Source: Spirochaetales bacterium (GTDB lineage Bacteria; Spirochaetota; Spirochaetia; Sphaerochaetales; Sphaerochaetaceae). From it: a stretch of DNA of 12,519 nucleotides. Shown here in pieces: positions 6,166-12,519 of this stretch. The notes beneath the pieces were generated by a model. The model was not told where the DNA came from. It saw nothing but the letters and a program-made list of their open reading frames with translations, and made no database searches. A program made the position numbers and the translations under genes. Position 1 is the first letter of the stretch, and every line of letters starts with the position of its first letter. The stretch is taken from NCBI GenBank assembly GCA_022771185.1, contig JALFCJ010000047.1, positions 1 to 12,519 of the forward strand, read 5' to 3'.

Positions 6166-6586
6166 AAGCAAAAAACAATAAATAAGAGAGATGGTAGAGT
6201 AGGATAAATAGATGTCGTTTCATTTATTTCTCTCTTATTCATAAGGCTCTCCTTTTAACCTCGCTTTCTATGTTATGTGGGTATTTGTCTTTTAGGGAGG
6301 GGTGGAAATTTTCTTTTTCTCCCTATAGAGAAGAGTCTAAAAGAAAGAAATCGAGTAGGCTCTCAGAGTGGCTGAGAACTATAAAATGAGAATCTTTTTT
6401 AGAAAGAAGTAATTGGTGCTGGAAAAGACTGGAGTCTTATCTAGTAGAACGATTGGTTAGGCTTATAAGCCTTAAAACAAAAGATATGACAGAGAAAAGA
6501 AAAACCTATTCTGTTCTATTGAACATGATGTTGAAATAATAAGGTAATACTCTCTGCAAAGTATTAAAAACTATATCGGGGGAGAT
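6166..6586. promoter_or_regulatory. Divergent intergenic region with four dyads
   Basis: No coding frame is supported here. Dyads: AATAAGAGAGA/TCTCTCTTATT (6181-6191 and 6229-6239, perfect 11 bp), AAGACTGGAGTCTT (6425-6438), the perfect 14-bp palindrome AGGCTTATAAGCCT (6459-6472), and AATACT/AGTATT (6546-6565) shortly before the ribosome binding site of the dehydratase. The region must carry the promoters of both the minus-strand cluster and the dehydratase, but no convincing -35/-10 pair was found. Confidence 0.5.
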
Positions 6587-8521
6587 ATGAATACAGAGAA
6601 TAATGAAACTGAAAGAAAAGGCAGGATTCGATGGGCTCTTGTCTTATATGATGCAATAATAACAATTGGGGTAGAATTGGTATTTCTACTCTTCTACGGA
6701 GGTACTGCCAAACTCGATACCATGAGCTTCGTTACTCATGCCTTATTGGTGTTATTATCAGTAATAGGATTCAGATTCGCTTTCGGTGTCTATTACACCA
6801 TATGGCGTTATGGTGGAATCCAGAACTATATGAAGCTCATGGTTTCCGATCTCTTCGCTTTCCTTATTTATCTATTATTCGGCAGATTCATCGTGCCAAT
6901 TAAGAGAATCTCGATTGTAACCATGTTCGCCATGGTTTCTATGATTCTCTTATTGTCACTTGTAATGAGAATGACATATCGCTACGCATTTAAGTGTGGC
7001 GATAAAGACACTGCCTTCGGTAGATTTCTTTTATGGATTCTGAAGACATTCGGTGGAATAAACATCATAAGGTCTCAGGAAGTAAGAAGAATAAAGGTTG
7101 CTATCCTTGGAGCTGGAAACCTTGGAAACACTCTATATAGTGAAATAGGCATGGATGATAGAAGCCCCTATGAAGTGAGATGCTTTATCGACAGCGACAA
7201 GGAGAAGGTAGGACGCTTTATCAACGGATGCAAGGTGTTGGATGAGAACAACCTCTCTCCAGAGCATCTTATCCTGGACTACAATGTACAGGAAGTCTTC
7301 TTCGCTGTACATGATTATCCTCAGGATAAGATGAGAGCCTTATATGAGAAACTCAATAAGGCTGGCATCAAAGTAAAGAACTATGACATCCCTCATATGG
7401 CTTCTGGTAACGGAAAGCCACAGCTGAAGGAATTTGAGATCGAGGATCTCTTATTCAGGCGCCAGGAGACTATTACAAATGAGAAGACTTCTCTCTATTA
7501 CAAGGGAAAGACAGTTCTCCTCACCGGAGGCGGCGGCTCCATCGGTTCCGAGCTCTGTAGGCAGATTGCCAGAATGAACCCTAAGAAACTGATCATTCTC
7601 GATATCTATGAAAACTCTGCCTATGATATCCAGCAGGAACTGAAGATGAAGTATGGCAATAAACTCGACCTCTCAGTTGAGATCGTATCTATCGCCAACA
7701 AGAAAGGTCTCTCCAGGGTCTTTGAGACATATAAGCCTGATATCGTAATCAACGCAGCTGCTCATAAGCATGTTCCTCTCATGGAACATAACTGCATTGA
7801 GGCAGTAGAGAACAACATCTTCGGATGCTTGAATATCATTGAGCTCTGTGAAGAGTACGGAGTCTCAAGATTCATGATGGTCTCTACAGACAAGGCGGTA
7901 AACCCTACAAATGTCATGGGTGCTACAAAGAGAATGTGTGAGATGATCATGCTCGCTTATAGCACAAGAGGAAAGGTAAAGTGCTCTGCAACCAGGTTCG
8001 GTAACGTCCTAGGATCTGCGGGAAGTGTCATTCCTCTCTTTAAGAGGCAGATAGCTGCGGGAGGCCCCGTCACCATCACTGATAAGCGTATCATCAGATA
8101 CTTCATGACTATAAGAGAGGCAAGCCAATTAGTCCTTGAATCAGGCGCCATGGCAGAGAACGGAGAAGTCTTCGTTCTTGATATGGGAAATCCTGTAAAG
8201 ATTCTGGATCTTGCAAACAATATGATCTCTCTTATGGGAGCAAGGAACATAGAAATCGTTGAGACAGGCCTGAGACCTGGGGAGAAACTCTATGAAGAGC
8301 TCCTTGTAAGGAAAGAGGAACTGGAGAAGACAGATAACGACCTTATCTTCATCGATAAAGAGACTCCTCTCTCAATGGAGGAACTACAGACTAAGATGAA
8401 TATTCTCAAGACTGCTATAGATACACTAGACGATGACGGCGTAAGAGAAGCACTGAGAAAGGTAGTTCCTACATTTAGGCGTCCTGAAGACGTAAACAGA
8501 GAGAGAATGGAGATACAATAA
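6587..8521 (+). CDS. Membrane-bound NDP-sugar 4,6-dehydratase (PglF/WbpM/CapD type)
   Basis: This 644-residue enzyme has the layout of the large polysaccharide-biosynthesis dehydratases: four hydrophobic helices at about 16-37, 48-68, 83-103 and 108-128, a first Rossmann-like domain with GAGNLG at 175-180, and an extended SDR domain with TGGGGSIG (313-320). The catalytic region STDKAVNPTNVMGATKR (433-449) has Thr434, Asp435, Lys436 and Met444 in the places expected for PglF-type enzymes, where Met replaces the usual SDR Tyr. Such enzymes turn UDP-GlcNAc into UDP-2-acetamido-4-keto-2,6-dideoxyhexose. Length is as usual for the family. GGGGGAG (6578-6584) precedes the ATG. The gene has its own terminator at 8529, yet its expected product is the substrate of the aminotransferase 600 bases downstream. 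The exact sugar product is inferred from family, not shown. Confidence 0.95.
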   Translation: MNTENNETERKGRIRWALVLYDAIITIGVELVFLLFYGGTAKLDTMSFVTHALLVLLSVIGFRFAFGVYYTIWRYGGIQNYMKLMVSDLFAFLIYLLFGRFIVPIKRISIVTMFAMVSMILLLSLVMRMTYRYAFKCGDKDTAFGRFLLWILKTFGGINIIRSQEVRRIKVAILGAGNLGNTLYSEIGMDDRSPYEVRCFIDSDKEKVGRFINGCKVLDENNLSPEHLILDYNVQEVFFAVHDYPQDKMRALYEKLNKAGIKVKNYDIPHMASGNGKPQLKEFEIEDLLFRRQETITNEKTSLYYKGKTVLLTGGGGSIGSELCRQIARMNPKKLIILDIYENSAYDIQQELKMKYGNKLDLSVEIVSIANKKGLSRVFETYKPDIVINAAAHKHVPLMEHNCIEAVENNIFGCLNIIELCEEYGVSRFMMVSTDKAVNPTNVMGATKRMCEMIMLAYSTRGKVKCSATRFGNVLGSAGSVIPLFKRQIAAGGPVTITDKRIIRYFMTIREASQLVLESGAMAENGEVFVLDMGNPVKILDLANNMISLMGARNIEIVETGLRPGEKLYEELLVRKEELEKTDNDLIFIDKETPLSMEELQTKMNILKTAIDTLDDDGVREALRKVVPTFRRPEDVNRERMEIQ

Positions 8522-8528
8522 AGAAAAG

Positions 8529-8590
8529 AGGAGACACAAATACGCTTATATGGGTGAATACCAAAGTATCGGTGTCTCCTTCTTCTTTTT
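8529..8590 (+). terminator. Intrinsic terminator after the dehydratase
   Basis: AGGAGACAC (8529-8537) and GTGTCTCCT (8572-8580) form a 9-bp stem, with an inner ATAC/GTAT pairing possible, followed by TCTTCTTTTT. It begins 8 bases after the stop and separates the dehydratase from the operon downstream. Confidence 0.8.
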
Positions 8591-9116
8591 GCTTACCTTA
8601 TCTCAACACTATTTGAAAACATTCAGTTAATATTCAGCATCGGTCTCTTTGGATTTGATGATGGATATAAACCTAAGTTCAGAAGAGGTATGTGGTAGAA
8701 ACCTTTATATCTCAAGGAGAGAATCAACACAGTGTTGGGCCTGAACAGTAATACAGGGATATAATATTCATAGACGCAATATATGCTACTGTTGACATTA
8801 GTCCCTATCCACTCATCAACCACTATTAAAGTGTGTATTTATAAGCACACCTGTATAGAAAAAACAGACCTCTCGACCTAACTCCCTAATCATCTATCTA
8901 CCCTTATATCGATCTCAATGCCTAATCACCTGTCTACCCATCTTCCTATATTTTTCTACTTGTCATTTGAAGAGTGGGACGTGTTGAGAAAGCACTCCAC
9001 CATAGGAGTGGAGGAGAAGAAAAGCGTGGTGTGGGAATGATGAGGATGAGTAGGTGTAAAAATAAACATCACAACGAAAGAATTAATATTATAAGAATAG
9101 ACCAGAGGATAAGGAT
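8591..9116. other. Intergenic region with traces of decayed coding sequence
   Basis: No intact gene is supported. On the plus strand one frame (about 8582-8696) reads through a hydrophobic stretch into LFGFDDGYKPKFRRGMW, then TAG, then continues as KPLYLKERINTVLGLNSNTG before TAA. This looks more protein-like than chance but has no start and runs through the terminator tail. The minus-strand frame 8623-8823 is read as its shadow. Other content: an imperfect direct repeat (8885-8939) and a CACTCC/GGAGTG hairpin (8993-9010). The aminotransferase promoter should lie here, but none could be placed. Confidence 0.4.
8885..8939. repeat. Imperfect 19-bp direct repeat
   Basis: CCTAATCATCTATCTACCC (8885-8903) recurs as CCTAATCACCTGTCTACCC (8921-8939), 17 of 19 identical with a 36-base period. 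It sits about 180 bases before the aminotransferase start, where a regulator could bind, but it may simply be a local duplication. Confidence 0.55.
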
Positions 9117-10391
9117 ATGTTTAAAAGACAATTTGGACCATTTGATCACAAGGTATGGCTGGCAAGTCCAACTATGCATGGTGAAGAATTAAAGTATATA
9201 ACCGAAGCATACGAGACTAACTGGATGAGCACAGTTGGTAAGAACATAAATGAAGTTGAGAGAATCGCTGCTGAAAAGGCAGGGGTCAATTATGCTGTTG
9301 GTCTTTCTGCTTGTACTGCTGCTCTCCATCTGTGTGTAAAACTGGCTGGTGAGAAGTTATACGGAAAACCGCCGATTTCTCACGGTGCACTGGAAGGTAA
9401 GAGGGTATTCTGCTCCGATATGACCTTCGATGCAACTCTGAATCCTGTTGTTTATGAAGGCGGTATTCCTGTCTTTATTGACACAGAGAAAGACAGCTGG
9501 AACATGGACCCTGTTGCGCTGGAAAAGGCTTTTGAACACTATCCAGAGGTTAAGCTCGTGGTATCTGCAGAACTCTATGGCTTCCCTGGTCGAATGGATG
9601 AGATTAAGAGAATCTGTGAGAAACATGGAGCACTTCTCATTGAAGATGCTGCCGAAGCCATGGGTGCAACTATCGATGGCAAGCAGTGCGGCTCTTTTGG
9701 TGATTATAGTGCTGTTAGCTATAACGGCAACAAGATCATCACAGGTTCTGCTGGTGGTTGTTTATTGACGAATAGCATAGAAGATGCGAATAGAGCCAGA
9801 AAGTGGAGTACACAGGCTAGAGAAAACGCTCCTTGGTACCAGCATGAAGAGGTTGGTTACAACTACCGTATGAGCAATGTCATCGCTGGAGTGGTGAGAG
9901 GACAGTATAAGTACCTAGAAGAGCATATTGCTCAGAAGAAAGCAATATATGAGAGATACAAGGAAGGACTGAAAGACTTACCTGTTCAGATGAATCCAAT
10001 TACAGAGGGTACTGAACCCAACTACTGGCTCTCTGCCCTCATCATCGATGAAGATGCCATGTGTAAGCAGGTGAGAGGGGAAGCGGATGTATGCTATAGG
10101 CCGGAAGAAGGCAAGTCCTGCCCTACAGAAATTCTAGAAGCGATAACTTCTATCAATGCAGAAGGTCGTCCGATCTGGAAGCCAATGCATATGCAGCCAA
10201 TGTACAGAATGCATGAGTGTATTGGAAGAGAGGGTACTATCCGCTGCCGTACCAATGCTTATATCGCTGGTGGCGTTGAAGATGTTGGTGCTGATATCTT
10301 CCAGCGAGGTGTATGCTTACCGTCTGATAACAAGATGACTGCAGAAGAGCAGGATAGGATTATTGAAGTTATCAAGGCTTGTTTTGATTGA
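9117..10391 (+). CDS. DegT/DnrJ/EryC1/StrS-family PLP aminotransferase (PglE-like)
   Basis: This 424-residue protein belongs to the sugar aminotransferases that convert NDP-4-keto (or 3-keto) sugars to amino sugars with PLP, usually from glutamate. Visible signatures are ALHLCVKLAG after SACTA (64-78), the cofactor-contact segment IEDAAEAMGA with Asp177, and SYNGNKIITGSAGG (201-214) with the Schiff-base lysine Lys206. YNYRMSNVIAGVVRGQ (about 249-264) is also typical. AAGGA lies directly before the ATG with a tight spacer. A frame starting at 8974 in another register is a shadow. Next to a PglF-type dehydratase and a PglC-type transferase, the most likely reaction is formation of a UDP-4-amino-4,6-dideoxy sugar. 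The 4-amino position is an inference from context. Confidence 0.93.
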   Translation: MFKRQFGPFDHKVWLASPTMHGEELKYITEAYETNWMSTVGKNINEVERIAAEKAGVNYAVGLSACTAALHLCVKLAGEKLYGKPPISHGALEGKRVFCSDMTFDATLNPVVYEGGIPVFIDTEKDSWNMDPVALEKAFEHYPEVKLVVSAELYGFPGRMDEIKRICEKHGALLIEDAAEAMGATIDGKQCGSFGDYSAVSYNGNKIITGSAGGCLLTNSIEDANRARKWSTQARENAPWYQHEEVGYNYRMSNVIAGVVRGQYKYLEEHIAQKKAIYERYKEGLKDLPVQMNPITEGTEPNYWLSALIIDEDAMCKQVRGEADVCYRPEEGKSCPTEILEAITSINAEGRPIWKPMHMQPMYRMHECIGREGTIRCRTNAYIAGGVEDVGADIFQRGVCLPSDNKMTAEEQDRIIEVIKACFD

Positions 10392-10813
10392 TGGGGAAGA
10401 ACAGGGTAAGAGTAGTAGCCTTGGTTCTACTGGTTCTCTACATAGGTTTCATCATATACACAACACTTTTGTGTAGAGAACCGAAAGAATACAGGGAATA
10501 TAACTTTCAATTGTTCTGGTCCTATCAGAGGTTCTTTGATGATGTCCGGCCACAGGGACAGCAGATACTACTGAATATCCTATTCTTCATACTATTTGGT
10601 GCTCTTGTTCCATTTTGCGTAGATGACAGTTGGAAGAGAAATCTAGTTTTCACAGTAGCTTCAGCCTGTCTTTTATCCGGAACAGTAGAGTTCCTTCAGT
10701 TGTTATATAGGCTTGGTTTTGCCGAGTTTGATGATGTGTTTGATAACACGATTGGTGCTGCGATTGGTGCCTTTGCTGTGTTGATGTTGGGAAGAGTTAA
10801 GAGGGGAAAGTAA
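10391..10813 (+). CDS. VanZ-like membrane protein
   Basis: The 140-residue protein has hydrophobic helices at about 7-27, 58-76, 86-107 and 120-134, and the VanZ-family residues Glu100 and Gln103 (TVEFLQLLYRLG) followed by FDDVFDNTIGAAIG with Asp114, Asp115, Asp118 and Asn119. VanZ itself gives low-level teicoplanin resistance, but most family members in glycan clusters have no known reaction. Its ATG overlaps the aminotransferase stop in TGATG. TTG at 10388 is a possible alternative start three bases upstream. No gap follows: the next gene's ATG comes straight after its TAA. Its place between the aminotransferase and the lipid-linked transferase suggests a role at the membrane in the same pathway. 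Confidence 0.85.
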   Translation: MGKNRVRVVALVLLVLYIGFIIYTTLLCREPKEYREYNFQLFWSYQRFFDDVRPQGQQILLNILFFILFGALVPFCVDDSWKRNLVFTVASACLLSGTVEFLQLLYRLGFAEFDDVFDNTIGAAIGAFAVLMLGRVKRGK

Positions 10814-11452
10814 ATGTACGCTAAGTTTTTTAAGCGTTTTTTAGATTTTATATTAAGCTTGTGCGCTGTGATTGTATTGTCACCGATTCTGCTGGTACTT
10901 ATCGTCTTGGGCACTATCTTCATGAGGGGAAATCCATTCTTCTTCCAGGAACGCCCAGGTAAGGATGAGAAGATATTCAAGCTCATTAAATTCCGCACCA
11001 TGGACAACCGGAAAGATAGGGAAGGCAATCTGCTACCTGATGAAATCAGGCTAAACAAATACGGCAGATTCCTGAGAAGCACAAGCCTCGATGAACTTCC
11101 TGAGCTTATCAACATTCTTAAAGGTGATATGTCAATCATCGGCCCAAGACCACTTTTAGTCCGTTACTTAGACCGATACAACGAGGAGCAGCATCACCGT
11201 CATGATGTCAGACCAGGTCTAACAGGATATGCACAGGCACATGGAAGAAATGGTGTGTCTTGGGAAGATAAGTTTGCAATGGATGTCTGGTATACAAAGC
11301 ACATTACCTTTTTAGGTGATGTGAGGATTATCTGGGACACAGTGATGACCGTGTTGAAAAGAGACGGCATCAGTTCAGAGACATCCGCAACGATGGAAGA
11401 ATTTATGGGGACTCCGGTTGGAGTGGCAAGTACATGGAGGGCACCGTATTAA
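10814..11452 (+). CDS. PglC-type phosphoglycosyl transferase (bacterial sugar transferase)
   Basis: This 212-residue enzyme is the size of the small monotopic phosphoglycosyl transferases. It has an N-terminal re-entrant hydrophobic segment (about 9-35, KRFLDF start, with SPILLVLIVLG), then PFFFQERPGKDEKIFKLIKF, FRTMDN, and the catalytic SLDELPELINILKGDMSIIG with the Asp93-Glu94 dyad. It ends with GPRPLL and RPGLTGYAQAHGRN. It moves a sugar-1-phosphate from UDP-sugar to undecaprenyl phosphate at the inner membrane face, the first membrane step of glycan assembly. GAGGGG stands just before the ATG. The C-terminal 30 residues (KRDGISSETSATMEEFMGTP and beyond) are typical of members in Clostridia-like clusters. 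Context suggests a 4-amino or 4-acylamino sugar as substrate. Confidence 0.95.
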   Translation: MYAKFFKRFLDFILSLCAVIVLSPILLVLIVLGTIFMRGNPFFFQERPGKDEKIFKLIKFRTMDNRKDREGNLLPDEIRLNKYGRFLRSTSLDELPELINILKGDMSIIGPRPLLVRYLDRYNEEQHHRHDVRPGLTGYAQAHGRNGVSWEDKFAMDVWYTKHITFLGDVRIIWDTVMTVLKRDGISSETSATMEEFMGTPVGVASTWRAPY

Positions 11453-12519
11453 TGAATAATAAAATGAATGAGATACATATTTTAGTAACAGGTGTAGGAC
11501 GCCGTGTTGAACTGCTTCAGGCATTCAGACAGGCTGCTCTGAAATTGAATATAGATTTGAAAATTTATGGCGCTGATATGGCTGGTACTGCTCCAGCTCT
11601 TGCGTATTGCGATTATACAAGAAAAGTATGTGCTATGCGTGACCCACGGTACATTCAGCAACTGGTTGATATTTGTATGGCGGATAAGATTGATCTTGTT
11701 ATGCCAACCATTGATACCGACCTTCTGGTTCTTTCAAGAAATGTGGAGAAGTTTGAAAAGGTGGGGACAAGAGTTCTTATCAGCAAACCAGACAAGATCC
11801 TGATTTGTCGAGACAAGAATAACACAGGAGAGTTCTTTGAGTCCTGTGGCTTGAAGGCTCCAAAAACATATAACGATTATAAATCGTATCCTGGTTCATA
11901 CCCTTGCTTTATTAAACCGAAGGATGGGAGCAGTTCCATCAACGCATTTAGGGTGGAAGATGAAGAAGAACTGGAAGTCTATGCGGGACAAGTTGAAGAT
12001 TACATCATTCAGCCCTTTGTCGAAGGCAGAGAGTTTACTATAGACATCTTCTGTGATTTTGATGGTAATCCAATCTATATAACTCCACGCGAACGTGTAC
12101 AGGTTAGAGCCGGAGAAGTGTTGAAGACACAGATTTACAAGGATGAAACCATGATTGAAGAGGCTAAGAAGCTGTGTGAAGCATTCAGACCATGCGGACC
12201 AATGACTGTCCAGCTGATTCAGGACAAGAACACAGGGGATAACTACTATATTGAAATCAACCCTCGCTACGGCGGTGGAGCACCTCTCAGCATGAAAGCT
12301 GGAGCAAGAAGTGCAGAAGTGTTGTTGACTTTGCTTTCCGGAGGTGCGGTTGAGTACCAGGAGAACAGTTGTAATGGAGCTATTTATAGCCGTTTCGATC
12401 AAAGTGTCTGTATTTCTGAGGGTGACGATACCCAGCCAATAAAAGGGGTAATATTCGACCTTGATGACACGCTCTATAGTGAAAAGCAGTATGTCAGAAG
12501 CGGTTACAAGAAGATTAGC
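11452..12519 (+). CDS. ATP-grasp protein fused to a HAD hydrolase domain (3' end outside window)
   Basis: The frame starts at an ATG overlapping the previous stop (TAATG) and is open for 356 codons to the window edge. Residues 1-120 form the pre-ATP-grasp domain (HILVTGVGRRVELLQAFRQA from 9, ADMAGTAP at 41, PTIDTDLLVL at 85). Residues about 120-310 form a CarB/PylC-like ATP-grasp with FIKPKDGSSS (Lys155), IIQPFVEGREFTIDIF (185-200) and the metal-binding YIEINPRYGGG (Glu268, Asn270). A HAD domain opens at 333 with VIFDLDDTLYSE (nucleophile Asp336, Asp338). ATP-grasp enzymes join a carboxylate to an amine or thiol through an acyl phosphate, and HAD domains often remove phosphate. An attractive inference is that it acylates the amino sugar or another glycan part, but the substrate cannot be read from the sequence. 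Confidence 0.9.
   Translation, partial: MNNKMNEIHILVTGVGRRVELLQAFRQAALKLNIDLKIYGADMAGTAPALAYCDYTRKVCAMRDPRYIQQLVDICMADKIDLVMPTIDTDLLVLSRNVEKFEKVGTRVLISKPDKILICRDKNNTGEFFESCGLKAPKTYNDYKSYPGSYPCFIKPKDGSSSINAFRVEDEEELEVYAGQVEDYIIQPFVEGREFTIDIFCDFDGNPIYITPRERVQVRAGEVLKTQIYKDETMIEEAKKLCEAFRPCGPMTVQLIQDKNTGDNYYIEINPRYGGGAPLSMKAGARSAEVLLTLLSGGAVEYQENSCNGAIYSRFDQSVCISEGDDTQPIKGVIFDLDDTLYSEKQYVRSGYKKIS

Noticed and set aside
8623..8823. 66-codon minus-strand frame
   Set aside because: GTG start without a ribosome binding site; the plus strand here looks more protein-like.
11896..12402. 168-codon minus-strand frame
   Set aside because: Shadow of the ATP-grasp coding sequence, which shows intact family motifs in the plus-strand frame.
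1..12519. tRNA, rRNA or CRISPR array
   Set aside because: No T-loop/acceptor pattern, rRNA-like block or regularly spaced repeat series was seen on reading through the window.

Overview
The window is about 40% G+C by eye. It is gene-sparse over its first three quarters and tightly packed at the right end. Ribosome binding sites are strong (AGGAGG-like). A small lipoprotein with a lipobox, a polar amino-acid ABC importer and a lipid-linked glycan pathway point to a host-associated anaerobe. A 12-base poly-G/C tract opening a reading frame, as in the contingency loci of some treponemes and epsilonproteobacteria, and the lipoprotein would fit a gut spirochaete. The glycan genes at the right also resemble those of Clostridia. 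The organism cannot be fixed from this sequence alone.

Layout, left to right. (1) 1-570 holds only a degraded coding remnant. (2) 571-1539 (-) is a membrane-anchored, probably beta-propeller protein of unknown role. (3) 2104-3581 (-) is a two-gene ABC importer, permease then ATPase, with an ATGA overlap and no substrate-binding protein in sight. (4) 3632-4051 (+) is a small lipoprotein, transcribed divergently from the importer. (5) 4052-5227 is a long, nearly non-coding stretch full of inverted repeats. It includes two near-identical GNRA-tetraloop hairpins and ends in a possible 35-residue small gene followed by a strong terminator. (6) 5443-6138 (-) is a compact cluster: a possible 23-residue leader peptide, a 60-residue ORF with a 12-C tract at codons 8-12, and a 151-residue XRE-type HTH protein. 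All three overlap, and a terminator follows. (7) 6587-8521 (+) is a membrane-bound nucleoside-diphosphate-sugar 4,6-dehydratase with its own terminator. (8) 9117-12519 (+) is a head-to-tail operon: DegT-family aminotransferase, VanZ-like membrane protein, PglC-type phosphoglycosyl transferase, and an ATP-grasp protein fused to a HAD domain that runs off the window.

Regions 7 and 8 fit one pathway. The dehydratase makes a UDP-4-keto-6-deoxy sugar, the aminotransferase makes the 4-amino sugar, and the phosphoglycosyl transferase loads the sugar-phosphate on undecaprenyl phosphate to start a surface glycan. No PglD-type acetyltransferase is present; the ATP-grasp protein may modify the sugar or the glycan instead. 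The most striking item outside this pathway is the poly-C locus. In its present 12-C state the 60-residue frame is open, but a change of one base in either direction gives a stop within four codons. That is the design of a phase-variable switch, here directly upstream of and overlapping a DNA-binding regulator.
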